A stretch of DNA of 29,546 nucleotides from an uncultured Methanobacteriaceae archaeon (GTDB lineage: Archaea; Methanobacteriota; Methanobacteria; Methanobacteriales; Methanobacteriaceae): the NCBI GenBank assembly GCA_947259185.1, contig CAMYKT010000023.1:1-29546 (forward strand). The letters run 5' to 3'. Both the position numbers and the translations under genes were made by a program. Below are positions 1 to 7,566 of the stretch, one piece after another. Numbering within the stretch: position 1 is the first letter of the stretch; each line of letters begins with the position of its first letter. The notes below the pieces were generated by a model. That model worked only from the letters and a program-made list of their open reading frames with translations. It searched no databases and had not been told where the DNA came from.

Positions 1-689
1 GCAGAGGTTATGGCCACCACCATTTCAGCTAAACTGGTTCCTATGGCCAGGGCAAATAATCCCACAATCATTTCAGGGATATTGGCTAACTGGGCCAGTT
101 CCACTGCACTGTAAACCAGTAAACGGCAGGAAATAATAAGACCGGTAAAGCCCAGTATGGTCCAAGCTAGTTGTTTATAATTAAATGGTTTACCAGGTGC
201 TTTATCCACGTGGTGGTGAAGATTATAATATTTCTGCTGATTTTTGATTAAAAAATACAAATAGGCCCCGTACATTAAAATTAACACCAGAGCAGTTATT
301 TGATTGATAAATCCCAGTAACATGAATGTGGCCAATACCAGGGCAGCCAATAAACCCATGAATCCATCTCTTTTTATTTCCTCCTGATTGGTGGTTATAA
401 CGCAAGATAATAGTGCGGAAACACCGATTATCCCACAGATATTCCATATATTGGATCCAATAACCACTCCCACCCCCATATCTGGATTTCCGGTGAAAAC
501 TGAAATTATGGCGGACCCAAATTCAGGTAAACTGGTGCCTGCTGCTGCTACAGTTACACCCAGTATTATGGGAGAAATTCCAAAAAAGCGGCCAATTTCA
601 ACCAGGTTATCCACAAATACATTGGCAGATTTAATTACTATAACCAGGGCTATGCAGAATAAGGCCACCAGGATTAACCAGGATAGCAT
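1..689 (-). CDS. Sodium/calcium exchanger family (CaCA) membrane protein, 3' part outside window
   Basis: Translating the minus strand from the ATG at 689 gives 229 residues with no stop before the window edge, so the C-terminal part is missing. The protein is very hydrophobic, with about six predicted membrane segments. The first alpha repeat is clear at about residues 43-85: GTSLPEFGSAI, then DMGVGVVIGSNIWNI. The second begins near the window edge with GLFALAIGTSLAEMVVAI, where Ala replaces the usual Pro. These acidic repeats bind cations in K+-dependent or K+-independent Na+/Ca2+ exchangers (YrbG type). The role is therefore probably Na+- or H+-coupled Ca2+ export across the cell membrane; ion preference cannot be read here. 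An upstream ATG at 710 stops after four codons, which fixes the start at 689. No Shine-Dalgarno site is visible, and an AT-rich TATA-like stretch at 713-725 lies about 26 bases upstream, so the message may be nearly leaderless. Confidence 0.85.
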   Translation of the reverse strand, partial: MLSWLILVALFCIALVIVIKSANVFVDNLVEIGRFFGISPIILGVTVAAAGTSLPEFGSAIISVFTGNPDMGVGVVIGSNIWNICGIIGVSALLSCVITTNQEEIKRDGFMGLLAALVLATFMLLGFINQITALVLILMYGAYLYFLIKNQQKYYNLHHHVDKAPGKPFNYKQLAWTILGFTGLIISCRLLVYSAVELAQLANIPEMIVGLFALAIGTSLAEMVVAITS

Positions 690-804
690 AAATTATTATT
701 TTGGTCGCATATGGTTTAAATAATATTCGTCAATATTGATTCCTGAACAATTATTTATGTTGGCTGAACAAATATGCTATATTATGGAGGAATCTCCCCC
801 TAAA

Positions 805-1158
805 ATGTTGACTATACTGCTAACAGAGGGCCCTTACCGGTCACAGTATGCAGATATGGCTTATGAAATAGCAAAAAGTGCTTTAAATAAAAATTATAGG
901 GTTAATTTATTTTTATATATGGATGCTACTCACATACCTAAAAAAGAGCAAAATCCTAATTCTTTTCCCAATGTTGCTCATAAATTCCGTATTTTATTAG
1001 AAAAAGGTGCCAATATTAAAGCCTGTGTGCGGTGTTCTACTGCCAGAGGACATAGTTGTGCCCAGGACCCCTACATTAAGGGAGTAGAAATTAAAACTGT
1101 CTATGAACTGGCCGCCTGGATTGGTAAAAGTGATCAGGTTATAAATTTAGGTGGTTGA
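805..1158 (+). CDS. TusD/DsrE-like sulfur carrier protein
   Basis: From the ATG at 805 the protein has 117 residues and opens with the DsrE-type strand MLTILLTEGPYRSQ, followed by an amphipathic helix and a second strand. Cys74 lies in KACVRCSTARG and lines up by eye with the sulfur-carrying cysteine of E. coli TusD (context NICVAAALRRG). Cys77 and Cys85 are additional. TusD/DsrE proteins carry persulfide sulfur in tRNA thiolation or sulfur oxidation; a similar relay role is inferred. The frame stays open upstream to an ATG at 736 (140 residues). I prefer 805 because the family fold starts there and GGAGG lies at 786-790, though the spacer is long at 14 bases; an ATG at 757 is a third option. 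The stop abuts the ATG of the TusC-like gene with no gap, so the two are probably translationally coupled. Confidence 0.82.
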   Translation: MLTILLTEGPYRSQYADMAYEIAKSALNKNYRVNLFLYMDATHIPKKEQNPNSFPNVAHKFRILLEKGANIKACVRCSTARGHSCAQDPYIKGVEIKTVYELAAWIGKSDQVINLGG

Positions 1159-1518
1159 ATGGATAGCGTGCTTTTAATTATTGATAAAGCCCCTTATGGG
1201 TGGGAAGATGCCTTCAGTGGCTTTTACGTGGCCATTGCCTGTTTAAATATTGGGCTTCCCGGTGATGTTCTCCTTACAGGAGATGGCGTTTATGCAGCTC
1301 TTGAAGGTCAGGATAGTGAGAGCAATATTGGTTTTCCCAGTGTGGAGGAATTGACCTATCTCATATTTCCAGAAGGCAATGTAATGGTACATGGGCCTTC
1401 CCTGGAAAGCAGAGGTTTTACAGAAGAAGACCTGGTGGAATCAGCCGATCTGATTAGTGATGAGGACTTATATGAAATTTTAACCTCCCGCCATAAAACC
1501 GCTTTTATACGTATTTAG
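1159..1518 (+). CDS. TusC/DsrF-like protein
   Basis: This 119-residue protein begins SVLLIIDKAPYGWEDAFSGFYVAIACL, the TusC/DsrF pattern of a hydrophobic strand, a short Ala-Pro-Tyr-Gly turn and a long helix. It continues with DVLLTGDGVYAALEGQD, which matches the TusC segment FFIADGVFQLLPGQ. Near the C-terminus, PSLESRGFTEEDL followed by ISDEDLYEIL also fits the family. The only cysteine (Cys28) is in the helix and not at a catalytic position, as is usual for TusC, which is structural in the TusBCD hexamer. It starts directly after the stop of the TusD-like gene and lies 12 bases before the Fe-S gene. Family assignment is firm; the partner and substrate are inferred from context. Confidence 0.82.
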   Translation: MDSVLLIIDKAPYGWEDAFSGFYVAIACLNIGLPGDVLLTGDGVYAALEGQDSESNIGFPSVEELTYLIFPEGNVMVHGPSLESRGFTEEDLVESADLISDEDLYEILTSRHKTAFIRI

Positions 1519-1530
1519 GAGAGGAAAATT

Positions 1531-2139
1531 TTGGAAATGAAAGAATTAAAGTATGAGGTCTTAAAAGACGGATCTCTGGTAAAGTCAGTTTCCATTAAAA
1601 ATATTAAACCCTGCATAGCAACCGAAGGAAAAGTAAGGGTTTTAATGGAATTAGATTCTCATCTGGGTGAAGTATTGCCTCGACTAGCTTCCACTTATCC
1701 TCCTGGTAAAACCAGTTACTTGGAAAAGAAAAAAATATTGACCTTATCTTTATTTGACCGTTTAATAACCATTTATCCTTCAGGTAAAGTTACCATGAAT
1801 AAAACCCTGGATAAAGAAGATGCTATAAAAGTTATATCCCGGATTATGAAGGATATTAATCAGGTTTATGACCATCAGGAAGAGGGAGATTCATCTGACC
1901 ACTTTAAAAGTCCCTCCAAGCTGGGGCCCCTGGATATTCATCGCTGTTTACCCCAATCCAATTGTACTGATTGTGGTGAGAGCACCTGCATGGCCTTTGC
2001 CTTTAAAATATTATCTGGAGAACAGAAACTCAATAACTGTATTCCTCTGCATGAGCCCTGGAATCAGGAGCAGTTAAAATGTCTAAAAAAAATGCTGGGA
2101 ACTTCTCTCATGCAGACTTTAGGATGGGAAGGTTACTAA
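1531..2139 (+). CDS. [4Fe-4S] protein with C-terminal CFeSP-type cluster domain
   Basis: The protein has 202 residues from TTG 1531, which sits six bases after AGGAGAGG (1517-1524); an ATG at 1537 is the alternative. Residues 131-175 form a PF04060-type four-cysteine domain with Cys145, Cys148, Cys153 and Cys170 in the pattern C-x2-C-x4-C-x16-C, plus the FAFKILSGE helix. This resembles the N-terminal cluster of the corrinoid Fe-S protein large subunit (CdhE/AcsC). Cys139 is an extra nearby cysteine. Residues 1-115 have no family I can name; the segment from about 70 to 110 has a strand, Ser-Gly-Lys turn, strand and helix order reminiscent of one TBP half. The gene lies between the TusC-like and TusB-like genes, 12 and 17 bases away. 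Its role is unknown; a redox or cluster-sulfur partner of the Tus-like proteins is my inference. Confidence 0.78.
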   Translation: MEMKELKYEVLKDGSLVKSVSIKNIKPCIATEGKVRVLMELDSHLGEVLPRLASTYPPGKTSYLEKKKILTLSLFDRLITIYPSGKVTMNKTLDKEDAIKVISRIMKDINQVYDHQEEGDSSDHFKSPSKLGPLDIHRCLPQSNCTDCGESTCMAFAFKILSGEQKLNNCIPLHEPWNQEQLKCLKKMLGTSLMQTLGWEGY

Positions 2140-2156
2140 TCAGGGGGAAATAAATT

Positions 2157-2480
2157 ATGAATATCGCTTTTTTAGTAACAAAAACCCCTCAGGAAGTGAG
2201 TTTTAAAAATTTTGTACAGATTTTAAAACTTTACTCTGAGGAGCATCAAATTCACCTCTATCTTATTGGAAATGGAGTATATGCATCCATGCCCGGACAT
2301 GATTATACTTCCCTACTAGCTCAGGCTGGGGAAAATTTAAGGATAAGTGCTTTTTCAGGAGATCTAAAAGCCCGGAGTATAAGTTCCAGCCGTATGATTT
2401 CTTCTGTAGAAATTTTTGATAACTATGATGAACTGGTGGTGGATTTGATGGAAAACATGGATCAGGTTTTCAGTTTCTAA
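2157..2480 (+). CDS. TusB/DsrH-like protein
   Basis: The protein is 107 residues long. It has an N-terminal strand-helix unit, then HLYLIGNGVYASMPG, and ends with SGDLKARSI and a short acidic helix. The order matches TusB/DsrH (compare LLLLQDGVTAAVDG and EDLIARGL in E. coli TusB). It contains no cysteine, so it is likely a structural or docking subunit and not a sulfur carrier. The ATG at 2157 follows AGGGGG (2142-2147) with a nine-base spacer. It is the fourth gene of the operon, separated from the other two Tus-like genes by the Fe-S protein gene, an order different from the usual tusD-tusC-tusB run. Confidence 0.75.
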   Translation: MNIAFLVTKTPQEVSFKNFVQILKLYSEEHQIHLYLIGNGVYASMPGHDYTSLLAQAGENLRISAFSGDLKARSISSSRMISSVEIFDNYDELVVDLMENMDQVFSF

Positions 2481-2495
2481 AGGGGGAAGAGTTTA

Positions 2496-2678
2496 GTGAA
2501 TCCTAAAGCCCGAAAAAAATCTAAAAAAATGGTGGGTATACGTTGCCAGTGTCAGGACCGGGCCGTGCCCATTACAAAAGAGAAGGTGCATACAGTGCAG
2601 TGCCCGGTGTGTCTTAAAGTTTACAAATCCAACCGCCAGGACCCTATTTGTTTTTCCTGTAAATCTAAAAGAAGATAA
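2496..2678 (+). CDS. Small zinc-ribbon protein, function unknown
   Basis: This is a 60-residue basic protein starting at GTG 2496, about nine bases after AGGGGGA (2480-2486). A Lys/Arg-rich N-terminus (residues 4-12) precedes three cysteine pairs: Cys17/Cys19, Cys36/Cys39 and Cys52/Cys55. The last two pairs, each C-x2-C, form a likely zinc ribbon; Cys17/Cys19 may add a ligand or a redox pair. The basic tail and ribbon suggest RNA or protein binding, but no function is assigned. It is the last gene of the operon, 15 bases after the TusB-like gene, and a hairpin at 2683-2706 follows its stop directly. A cysteine-rich partner at the end of a sulfur-relay operon could be a sulfur acceptor, which is speculation. 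Confidence 0.7.
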   Translation: MNPKARKKSKKMVGIRCQCQDRAVPITKEKVHTVQCPVCLKVYKSNRQDPICFSCKSKRR

Positions 2679-2682
2679 TTTT

Positions 2683-2706
2683 AAAAAACATTGGGGGAAG
2701 TTTTTT
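2683..2706. terminator. Bidirectional hairpin terminator between convergent genes
   Basis: AAAAAAC (2683-2689) and GTTTTTT (2700-2706) are perfect inverted arms around a ten-base G-rich loop. The arms supply a T-run in both directions. It lies between the stop of the zinc-ribbon gene (2678) and the stop of the site-2 protease gene (2743), where a shared terminator is expected. Confidence 0.65.
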
Positions 2707-2742
2707 GTTGTCAGTCAAGGAGTATACAAAAAAAGGAATATT

Positions 2743-3900
2743 TTAAAACATCATCAGTATTCCCCGGCCTGTGCCAAAGATTATACTTATGACAACTATG
2801 GCAATCAAGAAAAGAGATACTGAGGATACTATAGGACGAGTTAGTTTATCGGACAATTTAAATCTCAATAGTTCCTCCAGCATTAATCCCCCGTCTAGTG
2901 GTTTTGCAGGGAGTAGATTGAATATTCCCACTGCCAGATTCAGGAAGTAAATCCAGAAAAAGGCATCCAGTAAATATAGCCAGGCCCAGGGCAAGGTTTC
3001 ACCATAACTAGCAGCCACATCTTCTTTTATCACCTGATTGGGAGTACTTCGAATACCAATATAAGGTGCGCTTTCGTTATTAGGATTTTGTCCTAGCTTT
3101 AGATTGAAAGTACCCTCACTGGTTACAAAAGTAGCTTCCTGGCCAACTTCCAGTTGACTAATAGTTTCCTGGAAATTAGTGGTGTTACTGGTACTCAAGC
3201 CATTGATACTTTTTAATATCATTCCGTCCTGTAAGATTCCTTCAGCAGGGCTTCCGGGTACCACTCCTGTAATTAAAAGCCCATCACCTTGAAATACAGC
3301 TGGAACTGCGAAGCTGGATATTCCGGTTACCAGTAAAAATGCGATTAAAGCCAGAGTTAAGTTAAAAACTGAACCTGCAGCCAGAATCCTTAATCTAGGA
3401 ATTCTTTTTATCTTCTGGATCTGTTCTTCATCTGGTTCTACAAAAGCCCCCGGCAATATAGCCAATAAAAGCACCCCAATAGATTTAATATTTACTCCTT
3501 CTACTCGGGCAAGTATTCCATGGCCAAATTCATGTACAATAATAACCGTGGCCAGACCCAGAATTCCATAACCTAATGGGACGAAAATAGGAGATCCAGG
3601 TATTTCCACCCCGGGTAAAATAATGGCGGCTTGGGGGGCCACAAAAATAGTTTCCAGGGACTGTATAAGTAAAAATACAATGGTGAACATGAAGAAAAAT
3701 GCCACCGGTATCCCCAGATTAAGCATCCATCTCCATAATCTGGTGTGTCTCTGGGCAGTCCGATCAATAAATCCCTTCATTTTTTGGGTTTTCCGCATAA
3801 GGATTGGACCCTGAATATCTATTTTAAGTTTATCTCTAAAAAGTAAAGCCATTATCCATATAACTACAAAGGCAATGGCATAGAACCATAAAGCATTCAT
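2743..3900 (-). CDS. Site-2 protease family (M50) intramembrane zinc metalloprotease with PDZ domain
   Basis: This 385-residue membrane protein has the M50 catalytic signature HEFGHG at residues 123-128 (His123, Glu124, His127) and the second motif PAKPLDGG at 331-338, where Asp336 is the third zinc ligand. Membrane segments flank both motifs and an N-terminal segment covers about residues 3-20. Between them, about residues 200-285, is a PDZ-like region (GVVPGSPAEGILQDGMILKS). Such enzymes cut membrane-bound substrates within the bilayer, often transcription factors or signal-peptide remnants; the substrate here is unknown. The start is well supported by AAGGTGATAT ending two bases before the ATG. 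moeA lies 145 bases upstream on the same strand; a TATA-like TTTTATAAG at about 3997-4005 suggests the protease gene has its own promoter. Confidence 0.92.
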   Translation of the reverse strand: MNALWFYAIAFVVIWIMALLFRDKLKIDIQGPILMRKTQKMKGFIDRTAQRHTRLWRWMLNLGIPVAFFFMFTIVFLLIQSLETIFVAPQAAIILPGVEIPGSPIFVPLGYGILGLATVIIVHEFGHGILARVEGVNIKSIGVLLLAILPGAFVEPDEEQIQKIKRIPRLRILAAGSVFNLTLALIAFLLVTGISSFAVPAVFQGDGLLITGVVPGSPAEGILQDGMILKSINGLSTSNTTNFQETISQLEVGQEATFVTSEGTFNLKLGQNPNNESAPYIGIRSTPNQVIKEDVAASYGETLPWAWLYLLDAFFWIYFLNLAVGIFNLLPAKPLDGGLMLEELLRFKLSDKLTRPIVSSVSLFLIAIVVISIIFGTGRGILMMF

Positions 3901-4045
3901 TATATCACCTTAAATCTCGTAAGTCTCATAAGAAAATAATTAATTAAATATTAATTCCAGTTTTTTAGCACTCAAACTTAAGTATGGGACCTTAAACTTA
4001 TAAAACATTTGCCTGGATACTATCAAATAATTATTATAAGGTGCG

Positions 4046-5263
4046 CTAGTACCTTACAAAAGAATCAAAAAATAAGACCTCACATTCTTCCCCTGCGGCT
4101 ATTCCTTCTGCTTCTGCTTCTATTACAATGTAACAGTTGGATTGTACCATGGATCTGATAACCCCCGATCCTTTACTTAAAATGGGATCCACACTTTCTA
4201 TTCCGGCATGGGCCCTTATATAGTCTGTGCGGCCCAGTTTAGATGGAATTTTCTGGGTGGCTTTTCTTTTAACCATGGGTGGAAGGGGGGCTAATTTTTG
4301 CATTTTTAAAAGATAGGGCCTTACCAGGATATCAAATTGAACCATGGCCGCCACCGGGTATCCCGATAACATGAATACTGGTTTTTGATCCACCCTGCCA
4401 AAGGCAACTGGTTTTCCCGGGCGAATACTGACCCCGTGGAATAAAACCTCTCCTATTTTTTCCACCACATCCACCACCACATCACCCTTACTTATGGCAG
4501 TGCCTCCGGTGGTTATAATCACATCACATTCTTTAGCAAATTTTTTTATCTGCTGTTCTACCTGATTAGTATCATCCCGGGCATGAGTTACTAAAGGTAT
4601 TGCTTTGGTACTTTCTAGCAGAGATTTTAAGGTATAATAATTAGAATTTATAACTTCAGCGTCGTTTATTTTGCTTTTATCCATTACCAGTTCATTTCCT
4701 GTTGTAATTATGCCTACCACTGGTTTTTTAAATACTTTCAATTCATTATGGCCTGCAGAGGAAATGATTCCCACATCCTGGGGCCTTAATTGTTGGGGGT
4801 TTTTAAGGAGTAAATCCCCTGATTTGAAGTCTTCCCCGGCAGGAGAAACATTTTCATTAGGGGTTATGCTGAATAATACTTCTAACTCATCTCCTTTTTC
4901 ATAGGTGTATTCTTCCATAACTACCCCATTAGCTCCTTGAGGAATGGGGGCCCCGGTGGCAATTTTAATAGCTTCTCCTTTTTTAAGAATTAATTTTGAT
5001 TTTTTTCCCGCGCCTATACGATCAATAATTTTTAAATGAGCTGGATTTTCCTGAGAAAATCCAAAGGTGTCTTCTGCTTGTATGGCAAAACCATCCATGG
5101 CGGATCTATCAAATCCCGGGGAGTCCAGCAAGGCATGTATGTCTTCTGCCAGAACTCTCCCATGGGCCTGGTCCAGTTTAATTTTTTCAGTGATATAGGA
5201 GATTTTTTCCTGATTTATTAAATTTAAAGCCTCTTCCAGAGGTATTAATTCTGATAAGAACAT
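4046..5263 (-). CDS. moeA: Molybdopterin molybdotransferase MoeA
   Basis: The 405-residue protein catalyses metal insertion into adenylylated molybdopterin, giving the Mo or W cofactor. In a methanogen this supplies formylmethanofuran dehydrogenase and, where present, formate dehydrogenase. The family signature FDRSAMDGFAI is at residues 51-61, following AHGRVLAEDI (34-42). The MoCF-type binding region follows with GIITTGNEL and VIITTGGTAISKGD, then FMLSGYPVAAM in the linker to the C-terminal domain. Length is typical for MoeA. The start at 5263 has a weak site, AGGAAG, about seven bases upstream. A six-base inverted repeat (4037-4042 with 4051-4056) overlaps the stop codon and may help end transcription. 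It is divergent from the ABC exporter genes. Archaea often have two MoeA paralogs with Mo or W preference; that cannot be decided here. Confidence 0.95.
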   Translation of the reverse strand: MFLSELIPLEEALNLINQEKISYITEKIKLDQAHGRVLAEDIHALLDSPGFDRSAMDGFAIQAEDTFGFSQENPAHLKIIDRIGAGKKSKLILKKGEAIKIATGAPIPQGANGVVMEEYTYEKGDELEVLFSITPNENVSPAGEDFKSGDLLLKNPQQLRPQDVGIISSAGHNELKVFKKPVVGIITTGNELVMDKSKINDAEVINSNYYTLKSLLESTKAIPLVTHARDDTNQVEQQIKKFAKECDVIITTGGTAISKGDVVVDVVEKIGEVLFHGVSIRPGKPVAFGRVDQKPVFMLSGYPVAAMVQFDILVRPYLLKMQKLAPLPPMVKRKATQKIPSKLGRTDYIRAHAGIESVDPILSKGSGVIRSMVQSNCYIVIEAEAEGIAAGEECEVLFFDSFVRY

Positions 5264-5402
5264 GTTTCTACTTCCTGAAAATCTTTTAGTGGGGTTAGTT
5301 AGCTTTAATGGTATGGTTATACCTTTATTTCTATGGCACTTTCCTATATTAAATTCGTTGTTTAGAGTCCTTAGAAAATATTTATGTTTCTATTGGATAA
5401 AA

Positions 5403-5411
5403 TTTAATATA
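5403..5411 (+). promoter_or_regulatory. TATA box for the ABC exporter operon, probable leaderless start
   Basis: TTTAATATA is centred about 26-27 bases before the ATG at 5434, the normal archaeal TATA-to-start-site distance. No Shine-Dalgarno sequence precedes that ATG, so transcription may begin at or within a few bases of the start codon. Confidence 0.5.
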
Positions 5412-5433
5412 CTATACATTCAATTAATTATTG

Positions 5434-6345
5434 ATGATAAAGATAAGCTCTTTAACCAAATACTTTGGTAAAATACGTGCTCTGGATAATTTAAATTTAG
5501 AGATAAAAAAAGGAGAGCTTTTGGGATTGATTGGGCCTAATGGTGCCGGGAAAACCACGGCCATCAGGATTATTTCCTGCATTCTCCAGCCAGATCAGGG
5601 TCAGGTCATGGTGGGGGGTTATGATGTTCAGGAAAATCCCCTGGAAGTAAAATCCATGATTGGTTATCTACCCGAGGAACCTAACCTTTATGAACGTTTC
5701 CGGGCCTATGATCTTTTGAAGTATTTTGGAGAGTTGTATGGTGTTCCCTCGAACCAACTGGAATCAAGGATTGAAGAGTTACTGGAACTGGTGGGAATGA
5801 AGGCCCGGGCTCAACATAGAATTAATACTTTTTCCAAGGGCCTGAGACAGAGAATTGGTATTGCCCGGGCCCTGGTCCATGACCCGGATATTATTATTTT
5901 TGATGAACCCACCATGGGTCTGGATCCTGCCACTTCCCTGGCAATTCGGGACTTTATTGAAAGTCTTAAAGGAGATAAAACCATTCTACTGTGCACCCAT
6001 TACATGGATGAAGCCGATGCACTGTGTGATCGGGTGGCTATTTTAAACCAGGGTCAGATACTGGATATGGGTAGTCCCCAAGAATTAAAGTCAAAAATAC
6101 ATGGGGATATAATTTTAAATGTGTCTTTAAATGATCCTTCCCTGGTGAATCTGACTGATTTTGAAAATATGGAGATGGTGGAAAATTTTACCTTAAAAGA
6201 AAACATATTGAGCCTATCCCTGGAAAGCAGAATAGAAATCTCCCGGATAATAGAATTTATTGGGCCTAACTTAAAAGCAGTTAATACCAAAGAACCCACC
6301 CTGGAAGACGTTTTTATCCAGAATGTGGCTAATCTAAATAAATAA
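5434..6345 (+). CDS. ABC transporter ATP-binding protein (NatA/CcmA type)
   Basis: The 303-residue ATPase has Walker A GPNGAGKTT at 34-42, a Q-loop region IGYLPEEPNLYE near 76-87, a signature-type FSKGLRQR at 133-140 and Walker B IIIFDEP at 153-159, followed by the H-loop LCTHYMDEAD. The EEPNLYE segment is typical of NatA-type exporters. Residues after about 225 form the variable C-terminal domain common in this group. It would power the two ABC-2 permeases encoded next; the substrate (Na+, drug, lipid or peptide) is not evident. TTG at 5431 directly precedes the chosen ATG; ATG 5434 is preferred and fits a leaderless message. The first permease starts 21 bases after the stop. Confidence 0.93.
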   Translation: MIKISSLTKYFGKIRALDNLNLEIKKGELLGLIGPNGAGKTTAIRIISCILQPDQGQVMVGGYDVQENPLEVKSMIGYLPEEPNLYERFRAYDLLKYFGELYGVPSNQLESRIEELLELVGMKARAQHRINTFSKGLRQRIGIARALVHDPDIIIFDEPTMGLDPATSLAIRDFIESLKGDKTILLCTHYMDEADALCDRVAILNQGQILDMGSPQELKSKIHGDIILNVSLNDPSLVNLTDFENMEMVENFTLKENILSLSLESRIEISRIIEFIGPNLKAVNTKEPTLEDVFIQNVANLNK

Positions 6346-6366
6346 GTAGCTATTACCGGTTTTACC

Positions 6367-7535
6367 ATGAGCTCCTGGACCATCACCAAATGGGAATTGA
6401 AAAATACCCTCCATAACCGTAAATTCATTCTAATATTCTTTTTACAATTAGTGGTGCTCTTAATGATGGTACTATTTTTTAGTAGCTTCATGGAAGGAAT
6501 TGAATCAGATGAAGGAATTTCACTTACCCCCTCCCTGAACCAGTTTGCATCACTGGATATTTATGATCCTCAGAATATTTTAATTCAAATGAAATAGATG
6601 TAGCTTTAAACCGTTTGGAAGGTGGTGATGTTACAGGGGTGGTACTTTTACCTTCAGCAGATGATTTTAATCTGGAAGAAATAAAACCTGTCCCGGTGAA
6701 GTTATATATAGATTATAAAGACCCTAAAAGAAGTGTGATTAAAGATGAAGTTGTTACCGCCCAAAATAGAGCATCCTCCCTTATATCCCAAAGATGGATT
6801 GATGATTTAACTCCCCCTGAAGAAGTAAGCCAACCCGAGATTCAGGAAGAAACTCAGGGAGAGGCACTTCCTCTGCAGCTAATTAATAAAGTAATGACTG
6901 CCATTTTGTTATTTTTGCCCTTATTTCTATTTGGAAACCTGATTGTAGACAGTATTGTAGGTGAAAAAGAAAGAAAAACCGGAGAAATATTAATAGCAAT
7001 GCCTGTTTCCCGATCAAATATTATACTGGGTAAAAGTATGGCAGTGATAATCACCATGGCCCTGCAGGCAGCATTATGGATGTTCTTAATGATTTTAGCA
7101 GGTTATTCTATTGAAAATCCGGGGCTGGTGTACCTGATAGTGGTTACTACTGCTTTACCTATTGTGGGTTTAACCAGTATTATTGCTGCTTTTAGTAAAA
7201 ATTATAAAGAGGCCGGAATTGGGATAACTTTTGCCTATGTGGCCATAATAGGTTTTTTGATAGTACCGGCTCTAGCTTACATCTCCCAGCAGGGAAGATA
7301 TGTTAGTGCCTCTACCATGACCCTGGCTATTAAGGTTTTTTCAGGCGAAACTCTTTCCCGGGGAGATATCATTGTACCATTTACCTCCCTGCTCTTAATT
7401 AGTTTAATATCATATTACATTTCTATATGGCTTTTTAAAAGGGATGATATAGTATTTGGTCCCCGTCCAGGATTATTAAGACTGTTATTCGAATTTACAG
7501 GTTTAAGTAAGGTTTTAAACTATTTTAAAAAATGA
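6367..7535 (+). pseudogene. ABC-2 type permease, split by a single-base frameshift
   Basis: Two reading frames together make one ABC-2 permease of about 389 residues. The first, 6367-6597, gives the N-terminal membrane helix and the start of the external domain (ending SLDIYDPQNILIQMK). The second is open from 6567 to 7535 and gives the rest of the external domain, then five or six membrane helices with VGEKERKTGEILIAMPVSRS. Restoring one base between about 6570 and 6590 joins them; for example, adding a T to the TTTT at 6578-6581 gives PQNIFNSNEIDVALNRLEGG. The rest of the sequence is free of stops and codes well, so the change is very recent or a sequencing error. The gene lies between the ATPase and a second, intact permease. 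If the shift is real, the exporter lacks one half of its channel. Confidence 0.8.
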
Positions 7536-7566
7536 ATCATTTAATTTTATCAGTATGAGGGAAATA

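Noticed and set aside
4037..4056. Hairpin TAAGGT/ACCTTA at the moeA stop
   Set aside because: Only six base pairs and no T-run follows on the minus strand, so I did not list it as a terminator.
5262..5471. 69-residue frame on plus overlapping the ABC ATPase start
   Set aside because: It covers the divergent promoter region and the first codons of the ATPase in another frame; no ribosome site and no family resemblance.
6567..6597. Programmed -1 frameshift in the ABC permease
   Set aside because: No slippery heptamer of the X-XXY-YYZ kind is in the overlap and no clear downstream pseudoknot was seen; a base deletion or error is simpler.
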